Assembly: GCA_015060735.1 (NCBI GenBank)
Contig: SUXX01000002.1
Coordinates: 62,001-126,000 of the forward strand
Length of the DNA: 64,000 nucleotides
DNA from: Bacteroides sp.
Lineage (GTDB): Bacteria > Bacteroidota > Bacteroidia > Bacteroidales > Bacteroidaceae
Reading direction: 5' to 3'
The notes beneath the pieces are model-generated. The model saw only the letters and a program-made list of their open reading frames with translations, had not been told where the DNA came from and searched no databases. The position numbers were made by a program, and so were the translations under genes. Of the stretch, positions 56,090 through 64,000 are shown piece by piece. How positions within the stretch are numbered: position 1 is the stretch's first letter; every line of letters begins with the position of its first letter.

Positions 56090-56743
56090 TTAGAGATTCT
56101 TTAATTGATGAATCATGTCCATCATGTCCGGAGCCTTGAATATGGCATTACCAGCCACCAATACATCAGCACCTGCTTCTACGAGTTGTTTTCCTGTTTC
56201 CAAATTTACACCGCCATCAATCTGAATCAACGCCTTCGAGCCTGTATTATCAATCAACTCACGCAATTCCTTCAGCTTATTAACGGTTTGAGGGATAAAC
56301 TTTTGTCCGGCAAAACCCGGATTTACACTCATCAAAAGCACCATATCCAAATCAGCCACAATATCCTTAAGCATAACTACTGGAGTAGAAGGATTCAATG
56401 TTACCCCTGCCTTCATTCCTGCATCCTTTATTTGTTGCACGACTCGATGAAGATGGGTACAAGTTTCGTAATGAATGTTCATCATCATTGTTCCCATATC
56501 CTTAAGCTCCTTGATAAACTTTTCCGGCTGAACAATCATTAAATGCACATCCATTGGCTTTTCCGAGATTTCGGCCACTTGCTTCAGCACCGGAAAACCA
56601 ATAGAAATATTCGGAACAAATACACCGTCCATCACATCGACATGCACCCAATCTGCTTCACTCCGATTCAACGTTTCAATATCGGCTTGAAGATTCAGGA
56701 AATTGGCAGACAATATAGATGGAGAAATGATAGGTTTACTCAT
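56090..56743 (-). CDS. rpe: Ribulose-phosphate 3-epimerase
   Basis: A 217-residue TIM-barrel enzyme of the pentose phosphate pathway. Motifs are SPSILSANF, VHVDVMDGVFVPNIS (metal Asp, His), DVHLMI, LMSVNPGFAGQKF and IDGGVN. All metal ligands are present. A -7 box TATCTTTG (56780-56773) gives it a separate promoter from fmt; comEC follows 14 bases later. Confidence 0.97.
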   Translation of the reverse strand: MSKPIISPSILSANFLNLQADIETLNRSEADWVHVDVMDGVFVPNISIGFPVLKQVAEISEKPMDVHLMIVQPEKFIKELKDMGTMMMNIHYETCTHLHRVVQQIKDAGMKAGVTLNPSTPVVMLKDIVADLDMVLLMSVNPGFAGQKFIPQTVNKLKELRELIDNTGSKALIQIDGGVNLETGKQLVEAGADVLVAGNAIFKAPDMMDMIHQLKNL

Positions 56744-56819
56744 AATTTATATTTTAACTTCGATTGATGCTGCAAAGATAGCTATAATTTAGATACGAAC
56801 CTTGAAAAGTCGCATATTT

Positions 56820-57794
56820 TTATTCCACGCTGCTTCCTTCAACAAAACGATACCCCCTCAAGAAATCTTGTATAAGCATTCGTTTCTTACCGGCGATTTG
56901 CAAAGACAACAGATTAATATAACCATCTTCTACGGCCACCCGAAGATAAGTCTTACCATCCGTTTCCATCGTTCCAATCGTCTTTTCATGTTCTTCAAAA
57001 GTTTTGGCCGTTTCGAAGATTTTCAATACTTGATGATTACCATCGGGAGTTTTGATCTCTGTCCAAGCTGCCGGATAGGGCGAAAGTCCTCGTACAAAGT
57101 CATATACCTTCTTAACTCCGGTACTCCAATCAATACGGCATGTTTCCTTGAATATCTTCGGAGCCGGACGGAGTTCTGTATCCGGTTGTATGATTTCATC
57201 TTGAGGAATAGATTTCACCGTACCATTCAAGATAGCATCTACAGTTTCAAGCACCAATTCTCCTCCTAGCATCATCAACTTATCATACACCATTTCTACA
57301 TTGTCCGTATCGGCAATGGGGACTTTCACCTGTTGAATGATGTCTCCGGTATCGATTTCGTGCTTCAAAAAAAAGGTAGTGATGCCAGTCTCGGTATCGC
57401 CATTCATTACCGCCCAATTTATTGGAGCCGCCCCCCTATATTGTGGAAGTAAGGAAGCATGCAGGTTGAATGTTCCCCAACGAGGCATATTCCAAACGAC
57501 CTCGGGCAACATACGGAAAGCCACGACTATTTGCAAATCGGCCTGCAACGAACGAAGTTCTTCCACAAAACTTTCTTCCTTCAGGTTCTCCGGCTGAAGT
57601 ACCTTCAACCCTTGCGACACGGCATATTGCTTTACCGGACTTCCTTGCAACACACTCCCATGGCGTCCCATCGGCTTATCCGGCATGGTGATAACCGCCA
57701 CGACATTATATCCACCCTCCACCAACCGTTTCAAACTTTCCACGGCAAATTCGGGAGTACCCATATATACAATTCTCAAATCTTTCTTTTCCAT
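56820..57794 (-). CDS. fmt: Methionyl-tRNA formyltransferase
   Basis: A 324-residue enzyme that formylates initiator Met-tRNA. The N-terminal formyltransferase domain has RIVYMGTPEFA, NLHASLLPQYRGAAPINWA (active site) and TFFLKHEIDTGDII; the C-terminal OB-like domain binds tRNA. It starts 9 bases after clcA and likely shares that transcript. Confidence 0.97.
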   Translation of the reverse strand: MEKKDLRIVYMGTPEFAVESLKRLVEGGYNVVAVITMPDKPMGRHGSVLQGSPVKQYAVSQGLKVLQPENLKEESFVEELRSLQADLQIVVAFRMLPEVVWNMPRWGTFNLHASLLPQYRGAAPINWAVMNGDTETGITTFFLKHEIDTGDIIQQVKVPIADTDNVEMVYDKLMMLGGELVLETVDAILNGTVKSIPQDEIIQPDTELRPAPKIFKETCRIDWSTGVKKVYDFVRGLSPYPAAWTEIKTPDGNHQVLKIFETAKTFEEHEKTIGTMETDGKTYLRVAVEDGYINLLSLQIAGKKRMLIQDFLRGYRFVEGSSVE

Positions 57795-57803
57795 TATTCT
57801 TCT

Positions 57804-59603
57804 TTATTCTTCCGAGAAATCGACCAACATCTGCCGGTACGAATTCAAGATTCTTGATTTAGAAAGGAAGCCTACATACTTTCCGTCATGGTCAACCACC
57901 GGCAAGTTCCAGGCCTTCGTTTCATCAAACTTCTTCATTACCACTTCCATTGAGTCTTCCATCTTGATACGTGCTTTGGGAGCCACCATGAAATTGCCTA
58001 CATAAAAACGATGATACAATTCTTGGCGGAAAATGATGTTACGAATGTCGTCCAACACCACAATACCCAACAACGCTCCCAAACCATCTACCACAGGAAA
58101 CATATTTCGTTTGGCCTTTGAAATCACCTTGACCATCTGTCCCAAATCATCATCAGGACGCACCTTTTCGAAGTCGGTTTCCACCACACTTTCAATGTTC
58201 ATCAAAGTCAATACCGCCTTGTCCTTGTGATGGGTCACCAACTCACCCTTCTTGGCTAAACGCATGGAATAAATGCTATGAGGCTCAAAAATCATGATGG
58301 TCAGATAAGCACTGACCGACACCATCATCAAAGGCAAAAACATGTCGTAACCACCCGTCAGTTCGGCTATCAAGAAAACGCCCGTCAGTGGAGCGTGCAT
58401 CACCCCCGACATCAATCCGGCCATACCCAAAAGGGCAAAGTTTTTTTCAGGAATATCGTCCGAGATAATAGGCTCCAATCCGTAACCATTACAGAAATGA
58501 GCAAAGACAAATCCTGTGATACACCCTAGGAACAAACTCGGGGCGAATGTTCCACCACAACCACCACCTCCATTAGTAGCACTCGTGGCAAAGACTTTAA
58601 ACAAAACAACCAAGGCCAAATAAACCAACAACAAATTGCCATAACCATAGAAGACAGAGTTATCCATCACCTTGTCCCAATCCATAGTATTCGTTCCGTT
58701 CAGCAACATGTGGATAACATCGTAACCTTCACCATACAAGGAAGGAAACATAAAGATAAGGATACTCAGCATCGTACCGCCTATCATCAATTTGATGTAA
58801 GGGTTATTATATCGACGAAAAATACCTTCTATCCAATTCATCGTGCGGGTGAAGTACAACGACACTAAACCGCAAAGAATACCCAACAACAACACCGCCG
58901 GAATACGCTCCATCAAGAAAGGTTCGTCCATATGGAATTCGAACATCGCTTCCGTACCATGCAGAATGTAAGCCACCGTAGCAGCGGTAACACTCGATAC
59001 CAACAACGGAAGTAACGATCCCATCGTCAGGTCAATCATCAATACTTCGAGTGTAAAAACCAGCCCGGCAATCGGTGCTTTGAAAATACCTGCCACCGCA
59101 CCGGCAGCTCCACATCCCACCAACAGCATCAGTGTACGATGATCCATCCGAAAGGCACTTCCCAAGTTCGAACCGATAGCAGAACCCGTAAGTACAATAG
59201 GTGCTTCAGCCCCTACCGATCCCCCAAAACCAATGGTAATGGCACTGGCAAAAAGCGATGACCAGGTATTATGACGTTTGATTCGACTCTGCCTACGCGA
59301 GATCGCATACAGAATCTTCGTCACCCCGTGGCTGATGTCATCCCTTACGACATGACGAATGAACAACCCCGTCAGAAAGATACCCACAACCGGATATACC
59401 AAATACAACCAGTTAGCTCCCGTCGAATCGAAGTTTTCCGTCAGGAAATGTTTGATATATTCTATCAAGAACTTCAATAAAGTGGCCGCCAGAGCCGTAA
59501 GAATACCCACCGCAAAACTGAGTACCAGAATGAAATGCTTATCCTTTACATTCTTTTCCCGCCACAACAAAAGGCGTTGGAAAAGATTTTGTTTCTCATC
59601 CAT
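57804..59603 (-). CDS. CLC-family chloride channel/transporter with CBS pair
   Basis: A 599-residue protein with about ten membrane helices (residues 25-430) and a C-terminal CBS pair (MNIESVVETDFEKVRPDDD, SMEVVMKKFDETKAWNLPVV) that may bind nucleotides. CLC loops are visible but altered: SHGVTK in place of GSGIPE, GGSVGAEAP carrying the gating Glu in place of GREGP, and GGCGGTFAPSL. At the position of the internal proton glutamate the sequence reads TLEVLM, where E. coli ClcA has IEEM, so that Glu is Val. This points to a channel-like or uncoupled mode. The gene follows sua5 by 6 bases. Confidence 0.87.
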   Translation of the reverse strand: MDEKQNLFQRLLLWREKNVKDKHFILVLSFAVGILTALAATLLKFLIEYIKHFLTENFDSTGANWLYLVYPVVGIFLTGLFIRHVVRDDISHGVTKILYAISRRQSRIKRHNTWSSLFASAITIGFGGSVGAEAPIVLTGSAIGSNLGSAFRMDHRTLMLLVGCGAAGAVAGIFKAPIAGLVFTLEVLMIDLTMGSLLPLLVSSVTAATVAYILHGTEAMFEFHMDEPFLMERIPAVLLLGILCGLVSLYFTRTMNWIEGIFRRYNNPYIKLMIGGTMLSILIFMFPSLYGEGYDVIHMLLNGTNTMDWDKVMDNSVFYGYGNLLLVYLALVVLFKVFATSATNGGGGCGGTFAPSLFLGCITGFVFAHFCNGYGLEPIISDDIPEKNFALLGMAGLMSGVMHAPLTGVFLIAELTGGYDMFLPLMMVSVSAYLTIMIFEPHSIYSMRLAKKGELVTHHKDKAVLTLMNIESVVETDFEKVRPDDDLGQMVKVISKAKRNMFPVVDGLGALLGIVVLDDIRNIIFRQELYHRFYVGNFMVAPKARIKMEDSMEVVMKKFDETKAWNLPVVDHDGKYVGFLSKSRILNSYRQMLVDFSEE

Positions 59604-59609
59604 ATCTTC

Positions 59610-60185
59610 TTATTCTCTTATAACCTTAATCAATCCTCCCTTGCCTAGCTTGATGATGCTCGAAGGTTTCGGGGCGGATGTTTCCTTTTGTCGGCTCACT
59701 ACGATGTAATCCACCGCCTGCTTGATTTCCTCGCTAATATCACTAAAGGTAGCCGGCGAAGGCCCACCGCTCACATTGGCCGAAGTCGATACAATTGCCT
59801 TTCGGAAACGGAAACACAACTGCTTGGAAAACTCTTCGGAGGTTACACGGATGCCCACACTACCATCCTCGGCCAACAGGTTAGAAGCCAAATTGCGTGC
59901 CTCGTCATAGATGATGGTCATCGGCTTCGTTGCACACTCCATCAAGTCGAACGCCACTTCGGGTGGCTCTTTCACATAAAAGTCTACCTTCACGGCATTG
60001 TCCACCAGTACGAGCATTGCTTTGCTATCGGCTCGCTTCTTGATTTCATAGACACGCTTCACAGCCTCCTCATTCGTAGCATCACACCCTATCCCCCAAA
60101 TCGTATCCGTAGGATAGAGGATGACGCCTCCTCGTTGCATCACCTCACAAGCCTTCCGTATGTCTTCCCTCATCAGTTCGTCCAT
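59610..60185 (-). CDS. Threonylcarbamoyl-AMP synthase (Sua5/TsaC type)
   Basis: The track starts at 60332 inside a dispersed repeat; the Met at 60185 (MDELMREDIRKACE) behind a -7 box TACATTTG (60222-60215) is the start. The 191-residue protein has the YrdC motifs GGVILYPTDTIWGIGCDATN, KRADSKAMLVLV, SVGIRVT and VSTSANVSGGPSP. It makes threonylcarbamoyl-AMP for t6A tRNA modification, the substrate later thiolated by MtaB (also in this window). Confidence 0.9.
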   Translation of the reverse strand: MDELMREDIRKACEVMQRGGVILYPTDTIWGIGCDATNEEAVKRVYEIKKRADSKAMLVLVDNAVKVDFYVKEPPEVAFDLMECATKPMTIIYDEARNLASNLLAEDGSVGIRVTSEEFSKQLCFRFRKAIVSTSANVSGGPSPATFSDISEEIKQAVDYIVVSRQKETSAPKPSSIIKLGKGGLIKVIRE

Positions 60186-60263
60186 AACCTTTTTTTCAAA
60201 TTTGCAATAAAATGCAAATGTAGCAAATTTCCTTCGGATAAAACGAAGAATAAGCCAAAATAT

Positions 60264-60334
60264 GAAGAATCTCGGAAACATCCACGTAATCTTAATCGTA
60301 ATGTTTCCGAGATTCTTCGAGCTGAATGACAATA
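60264..60334. repeat. Dispersed palindromic repeat with perfect 18-base inverted repeat
   Basis: GAAGAATCTCGGAAACAT (60264-60281) and its exact complement (60301-60318) with a 19-base loop, followed by GAGCTGAATGACAAT. It is a relative of the element at 31682-31760 and lies between nagA2 and sua5. Confidence 0.75.
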
Positions 60335-60345
60335 CTGAAAACTTA

Positions 60346-61497
60346 TCAAATGCCTTCCACTAATTGTCCCATGTCCCAAGCAGCACGCACATTTAACTTG
60401 GAATCCAAAATCAAAATGTCGGCATCCTTATCTTTTTCCAACGAACCCTTGCGGTCGTACACATTCATTAGACGAGCCGGAGTCTCGGAAGCCATACGGA
60501 GAGCATTCTCTACCTGCACACCTGCTTTCACCATGTTCTGCACCAATACGTCCATGGTGGCGATGCTACCAGCCAAATGTTCATGATCCTTTGTCTTGCA
60601 AACCCCATCTTCGATGATGATATTCGGATCGTTCACTTCCTCTTCGCCTGCAGCAGCATACGCCAAGGCATCTGTCACCAAACATGTTCGCTCCGTACCC
60701 TTCACCTTATAAGCCAGTTGCAAGATAGTAGACGGAAGATGTTTGCCATCGGCTATCAGTTCGATAGTCATGTCGTCCACCAAGTATACACTTTCCACCG
60801 TTCCTTCATACTTATACTCGCGACACTTGTGGAATCCCGGCATGCCATTATAGAAATGCGATGTATGTGTAAACCCTGCTTCGAAAGCTTTCTTTACCAA
60901 CGGATATTCGGCCTCAGTGTAAGTGATAGCCGCCAAAATACCTTTTGACTTCAAATAACGGGCAAAGTCCAAAGCTCCCGGCACTTCGGGCGAAGCATCC
61001 CAACGCTTGATGCAATGGGTAGACTCAACCAACGAAGTATATTCTTCGACATTCGGTTCGCACAACTTTCCACCGAACTGGTCGCTGGCACGCTTCGGAG
61101 TGAGATACGGTCCTTCCAGATGCAAGCCCAATATCGGACTGCCCTCCTCGGCCATCAACTTTTCGCAGATTGCCACACCTTGACGGATTTCATCGAAAGA
61201 AGAAGAAGACAGCGTAGGGAATATACTGGTAGCACCATGCTTCTGATGAGCCTTCACAGCCTTGCGGAATGCTTCTTCCGTAAGTTCCGTAAAGTCATGT
61301 CCACCACCGCCATGAGCATGCATACAAACATAGCCCGGCACAATAAACATGCCACGGGCATCCACCTGTTCGGCACCAATCAAGGCTAAATCACAATTAG
61401 TCACTTCCAGTATTTGATGGTCACGAATCAAGACCGATCCGTCTTCTATCCAGCCTTGAGGGGTAAATATCTTACCATTGATAATTTGTGTCAACAT
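60346..61497 (-). CDS. NagA-like amidohydrolase with altered metal site
   Basis: A 383-residue close paralog of the NagA at 9545-10708; the N-termini are nearly the same. HAH, LHLEGPYL, SHFYNGMPG, ADGKH and VTDALAY are present. The histidine that follows the barrel strand in NagA (VAHTQAE in the paralog, H195 in E. coli) is Tyr here (AITYTEAE), so one metal ligand is lost. Activity on GlcNAc-6-phosphate may be reduced or changed. It starts 4 bases after a secreted esterase gene, in the same operon as an RND permease. Confidence 0.82.
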   Translation of the reverse strand: MLTQIINGKIFTPQGWIEDGSVLIRDHQILEVTNCDLALIGAEQVDARGMFIVPGYVCMHAHGGGGHDFTELTEEAFRKAVKAHQKHGATSIFPTLSSSSFDEIRQGVAICEKLMAEEGSPILGLHLEGPYLTPKRASDQFGGKLCEPNVEEYTSLVESTHCIKRWDASPEVPGALDFARYLKSKGILAAITYTEAEYPLVKKAFEAGFTHTSHFYNGMPGFHKCREYKYEGTVESVYLVDDMTIELIADGKHLPSTILQLAYKVKGTERTCLVTDALAYAAAGEEEVNDPNIIIEDGVCKTKDHEHLAGSIATMDVLVQNMVKAGVQVENALRMASETPARLMNVYDRKGSLEKDKDADILILDSKLNVRAAWDMGQLVEGI

Positions 61498-61501
61498 AGC
61501 A

Positions 61502-62317
61502 TTACAGGTGTTTCTTGATATATTCTTTCAGGATATGGAAACCGGGGGCAGCCATCGCTCCGTGGTCATATCCGTCCAATTCATACAAATATACGTTCTT
61601 ATGGCCATTCACTTTCATCATACGCCACAAATAGGCCGTTTCTTCATAACGTCCCAACAATTCCATCTCGCGGTCACCCGAAATAATAATCAAAGGAGGA
61701 GCATCCGGACGCACATAATAGAGCGGTGCAAACTCATCGATGCTTGGTTGGGAAGTCTTCATACCTTTGGCCTCGCGATAGGCAAAATGGCTGATGGCAT
61801 GTCCACTAAAAGGCACTAATGCCGCAATAGAATCGGCATCTATTCCATATTTATTCAACCATTTCTTGTCCAATCCAATCATGTTAGTCAGATAGCCTCC
61901 GGCCGAATGACCTGCTACCACGATTTTACGGGCATCCCCCCCATATTCGGCAATATGTTCGAAAGCCCAAGCTACTGCTGCAGCTGCATCATCAATACAA
62001 TCGGATAAAGTCGCCTTAGGTAACAAACGATAATTAATCGCCAACACTGCCACCTTGCTTTCTTTCAATTCGTTCGGTATGCTTTTGCTTCCTCCGGTCA
62101 ATCCACCGCCATGAAACCAGACAACCGTTACAAAATCTTTCACTCCCTCCGGATAATAAAAATCCAGTTTACAACGCTCTAACGCATATTCATTACCAGC
62201 ATTCCGATAAGGAATGTCCAACTTCTGAACATAATTCTGAGCAAAAGCCGAAGCCGTGCCACATAGAGCAAACAACAGCAAAAACATTCGGATTGCTCCC
62301 ATCCATTTTTTCATCAT
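61502..62317 (-). CDS. Secreted alpha/beta-hydrolase (esterase)
   Basis: A 271-residue protein with signal peptide (MFLLLFALCGTASAFAQ). The hormone-sensitive-lipase-like fold shows the oxyanion loop WFHGGG, nucleophile Ser in AGHSAGG, acid in ISGDREME and His in GYDHG. Related Bacteroidales enzymes are often carbohydrate acetyl-esterases, but the substrate is not readable. Its start overlaps the stop of the RND gene by 4 bases, and the NagA-like gene starts 4 bases after it. Confidence 0.82.
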   Translation of the reverse strand: MMKKWMGAIRMFLLLFALCGTASAFAQNYVQKLDIPYRNAGNEYALERCKLDFYYPEGVKDFVTVVWFHGGGLTGGSKSIPNELKESKVAVLAINYRLLPKATLSDCIDDAAAAVAWAFEHIAEYGGDARKIVVAGHSAGGYLTNMIGLDKKWLNKYGIDADSIAALVPFSGHAISHFAYREAKGMKTSQPSIDEFAPLYYVRPDAPPLIIISGDREMELLGRYEETAYLWRMMKVNGHKNVYLYELDGYDHGAMAAPGFHILKEYIKKHL

Positions 62318-64000
62318 TCTTTCTTTTTAAATTGCGGACCTAATGCCTGTTTTTTTCTCAGCGTAAAGATAGGTAAAAAAATGAAAACTCCAAAAACAGA
62401 CATTATCAATCCACCAATTGTTCCGGCTGCCAACGGAAACCAGAAAGCTTCTTTATTCGTCCCTACCATAAAAGGAACAAAACCAAGTATCGTCGATACA
62501 ACCGTCAAAAAGATTGGAACAATCTTGGCATTCCATGCTTTCACATAAGCACGGTTTACCCACACCCTCGGAAAACGACGACGGATAGCATTATATTCAT
62601 TCATGATATAAATACTGGCATTGACCGTAATACCACACAACAGAACAAAAGAAGCAAACCCTCCCTGGTCAAAGTTCAATTCAAACAAATAGAATGTCAA
62701 GAAGACACCGATATATGATATAGGTATCACAAAAACAATGGCTAAGGGCTGTTTCAACGAATTAAACAGTACACTCGTCGTGAAAAATATAATAGCAATT
62801 ACCACCAACAACAATGCATATTGTTTGTTGTCCTTTTGCCCCCAGTTCCAACTCTGTTGTTCATCTTCAGCCACATACCCCATCGGTAATTGGGCATTAA
62901 AGTTTTCCAACTCTTTTTCCAATAGTTTCCTTCCTTGTTCCGACGAGCCAATATACTCATATTGCAAACACAAGCGGTATTGCTGGTTCTCCTTAGCTAC
63001 TCGTTGGGGCGACTGCCCTTTTCGTACCGTTGCGAAATCGGACAATTTATAGAAATGCCCATTTACATGGAAAGGAACATTCACCAAGCTCCACACATCA
63101 TATTCACGACTTTGTAAAGATGTCAGTTTCAAGGCTTCTGTCTGGTTTTCATACATGATGTTTCCACTCGAAATGTCTCGTCCAAACACCGGACGCAAAG
63201 CAGTAAACAACTGCATGGCTGTAATATTTTCCTTGGCCAACCGTTCTTTATCCAATTCCAGATAGAACTCGCTATAATCATCCTTCCACCAACTGAATTC
63301 CGAATTGACAATCACATCCTTAATTCGTCGGTATGTCAGCAATTTTTCTTTCAACTTTTCCGTCCAATAGGCCAATTCATCGTAATTGTAGCCATACAGT
63401 TTCACCCGGAAACTACCGGCCGACTCACGCACATCGTTGCTGAATCCCTGGTCCTGAAGTCCATAAACACCCCAACTACCACCACCTAAAGTCAAGGCCT
63501 TACTGATGATATTGGCCTTCAGCGTATAAGGGAATCCACTATGTTGGTGTTCCTTCGTGAAATAAATCTGAATCCCCGCTCTACGGGCACTGTATATGGA
63601 TGTCTGGAATTGTTTAATCTCTTTAAACTCCGTCAAATATGTCTCCATTTTCTTCACCAACACATTCATCTGCTCCAATGTGCTTCCGTTGGGAAGCGTT
63701 GCTGTCACCGAAAGCACAGTCTCCCCTTCATCGCGGTTAAAATAACTGCCTTCGTACACCTTTTCCACAAACAGACGCAAACTTCCACCCAAGACTTTAT
63801 CAACGATGGGTTTCACTTTCTCCTTGTAGGTCGAATTATCAAACACTTTGTTGTAATATTCAGCCCATTTGCCTTCCTCTTCCAATTTTTCGGGTAATAA
63901 AAAGACCGGAAGTCCGAAACCCAACATCAACAAGAAACAAGCTGCTACCCGATAACGGCAAAGGATGGAAATCAATCCTCGATAACCTCGGGAAAAATAA
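62314..64000 (-). CDS. RND-family efflux permease, C-terminal part (5' end outside window)
   Basis: The frame is open at the right window edge (YFSRGYRGL precedes the nominal TTG start at 63975), so only about the C-terminal half is present. It begins at the second-half membrane helix (VAACFLLMLGFGLPVFLL), has a periplasmic loop (YDVWSLVNVPFHVNG) and the final membrane helices (LLVVIAIIFFTTSVLFNSL, IVFVIPISYIGVFLTFYLF, GGLIMSVFGVFIFLPIF). RND pumps export drugs or metals with proton force. It overlaps the esterase start by 4 bases. Confidence 0.88.
   Translation of the reverse strand, partial: YFSRGYRGLISILCRYRVAACFLLMLGFGLPVFLLPEKLEEEGKWAEYYNKVFDNSTYKEKVKPIVDKVLGGSLRLFVEKVYEGSYFNRDEGETVLSVTATLPNGSTLEQMNVLVKKMETYLTEFKEIKQFQTSIYSARRAGIQIYFTKEHQHSGFPYTLKANIISKALTLGGGSWGVYGLQDQGFSNDVRESAGSFRVKLYGYNYDELAYWTEKLKEKLLTYRRIKDVIVNSEFSWWKDDYSEFYLELDKERLAKENITAMQLFTALRPVFGRDISSGNIMYENQTEALKLTSLQSREYDVWSLVNVPFHVNGHFYKLSDFATVRKGQSPQRVAKENQQYRLCLQYEYIGSSEQGRKLLEKELENFNAQLPMGYVAEDEQQSWNWGQKDNKQYALLLVVIAIIFFTTSVLFNSLKQPLAIVFVIPISYIGVFLTFYLFELNFDQGGFASFVLLCGITVNASIYIMNEYNAIRRRFPRVWVNRAYVKAWNAKIVPIFLTVVSTILGFVPFMVGTNKEAFWFPLAAGTIGGLIMSVFGVFIFLPIFTLRKKQALGPQFKKKE

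Overview
The window is a piece of chromosome from a gut-type Bacteroidales bacterium, most likely Bacteroides or Phocaeicola. The evidence is the gene content (RprX/RprY two-component pair, GTPase-degenerate EF-G2, BACON lipoprotein, GH92/GH2/GH33 glycan operon, B12-dependent NrdJ, six-bladed beta-propeller lipoproteins), the lack of Shine-Dalgarno sites, and repeated promoters of the Bacteroidetes type (TTTG, 19-21 bases, TAnnTTTG). The species cannot be fixed by eye.

Bases 1-5.1 kb are accessory DNA, visibly AT-richer than the rest. They hold a TPR/Sel1-like gene cut by the window edge, three small unknown genes, and a plasmid-like primase/replication gene preceded by iteron-like repeats and a hairpin. 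Then come two tandem paralogous ORFs that encode no glycine at all; the second lies in a stretch where the plus strand has almost no cytosine. About 500 bases without a gene separate this from the backbone.

5.1-17.2 kb: a membrane-tethered TPR/HTH regulator with two beta-propeller lipoproteins, then an operon sialidase - GH2 beta-mannosidase - GH92 alpha-mannosidase - NagA, which fits trimming of sialylated, mannose-containing host N-glycans, and then tRNA-Arg(CCG).

17.6-32 kb: housekeeping genes asnA, ung, lptD, an HD hydrolase, the peptidoglycan pair namZ and an amidase, an MCE lipid-transport protein, dnaA, a nitroreductase, nrdJ and folB. 32-37 kb is a second accessory-looking patch: an orphan PDDEXK nuclease, a BACON/leucine-rich-repeat lipoprotein split by a frameshift, and about 900 bases of repeats without a clear gene.

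37-54 kb: a GT2 glycosyltransferase, mtaB, an acyl-CoA ligase, rpsF-rpsR-rplI, a MarR regulator, a tiny membrane protein, rprXY, fusA2, a LOG-family protein with hemW, glmM with a DUF4827-like lipoprotein, and nrnA. 54-64 kb: comEC-rpe and a same-strand series RND permease (cut by the window edge) - esterase - nagA-like - sua5 - clcA - fmt.

The most notable observations are the C-depleted, glycine-free ORF pair; the iteron and anti-start repeats before the primase-like gene; active-site changes in the second NagA, in EF-G2 and in the CLC protein; a dispersed GAAGGCGT repeat found between genes and inside hemW; and the frameshifted repeat lipoprotein. No CRISPR array, insertion sequence, integrase or reverse transcriptase was seen.
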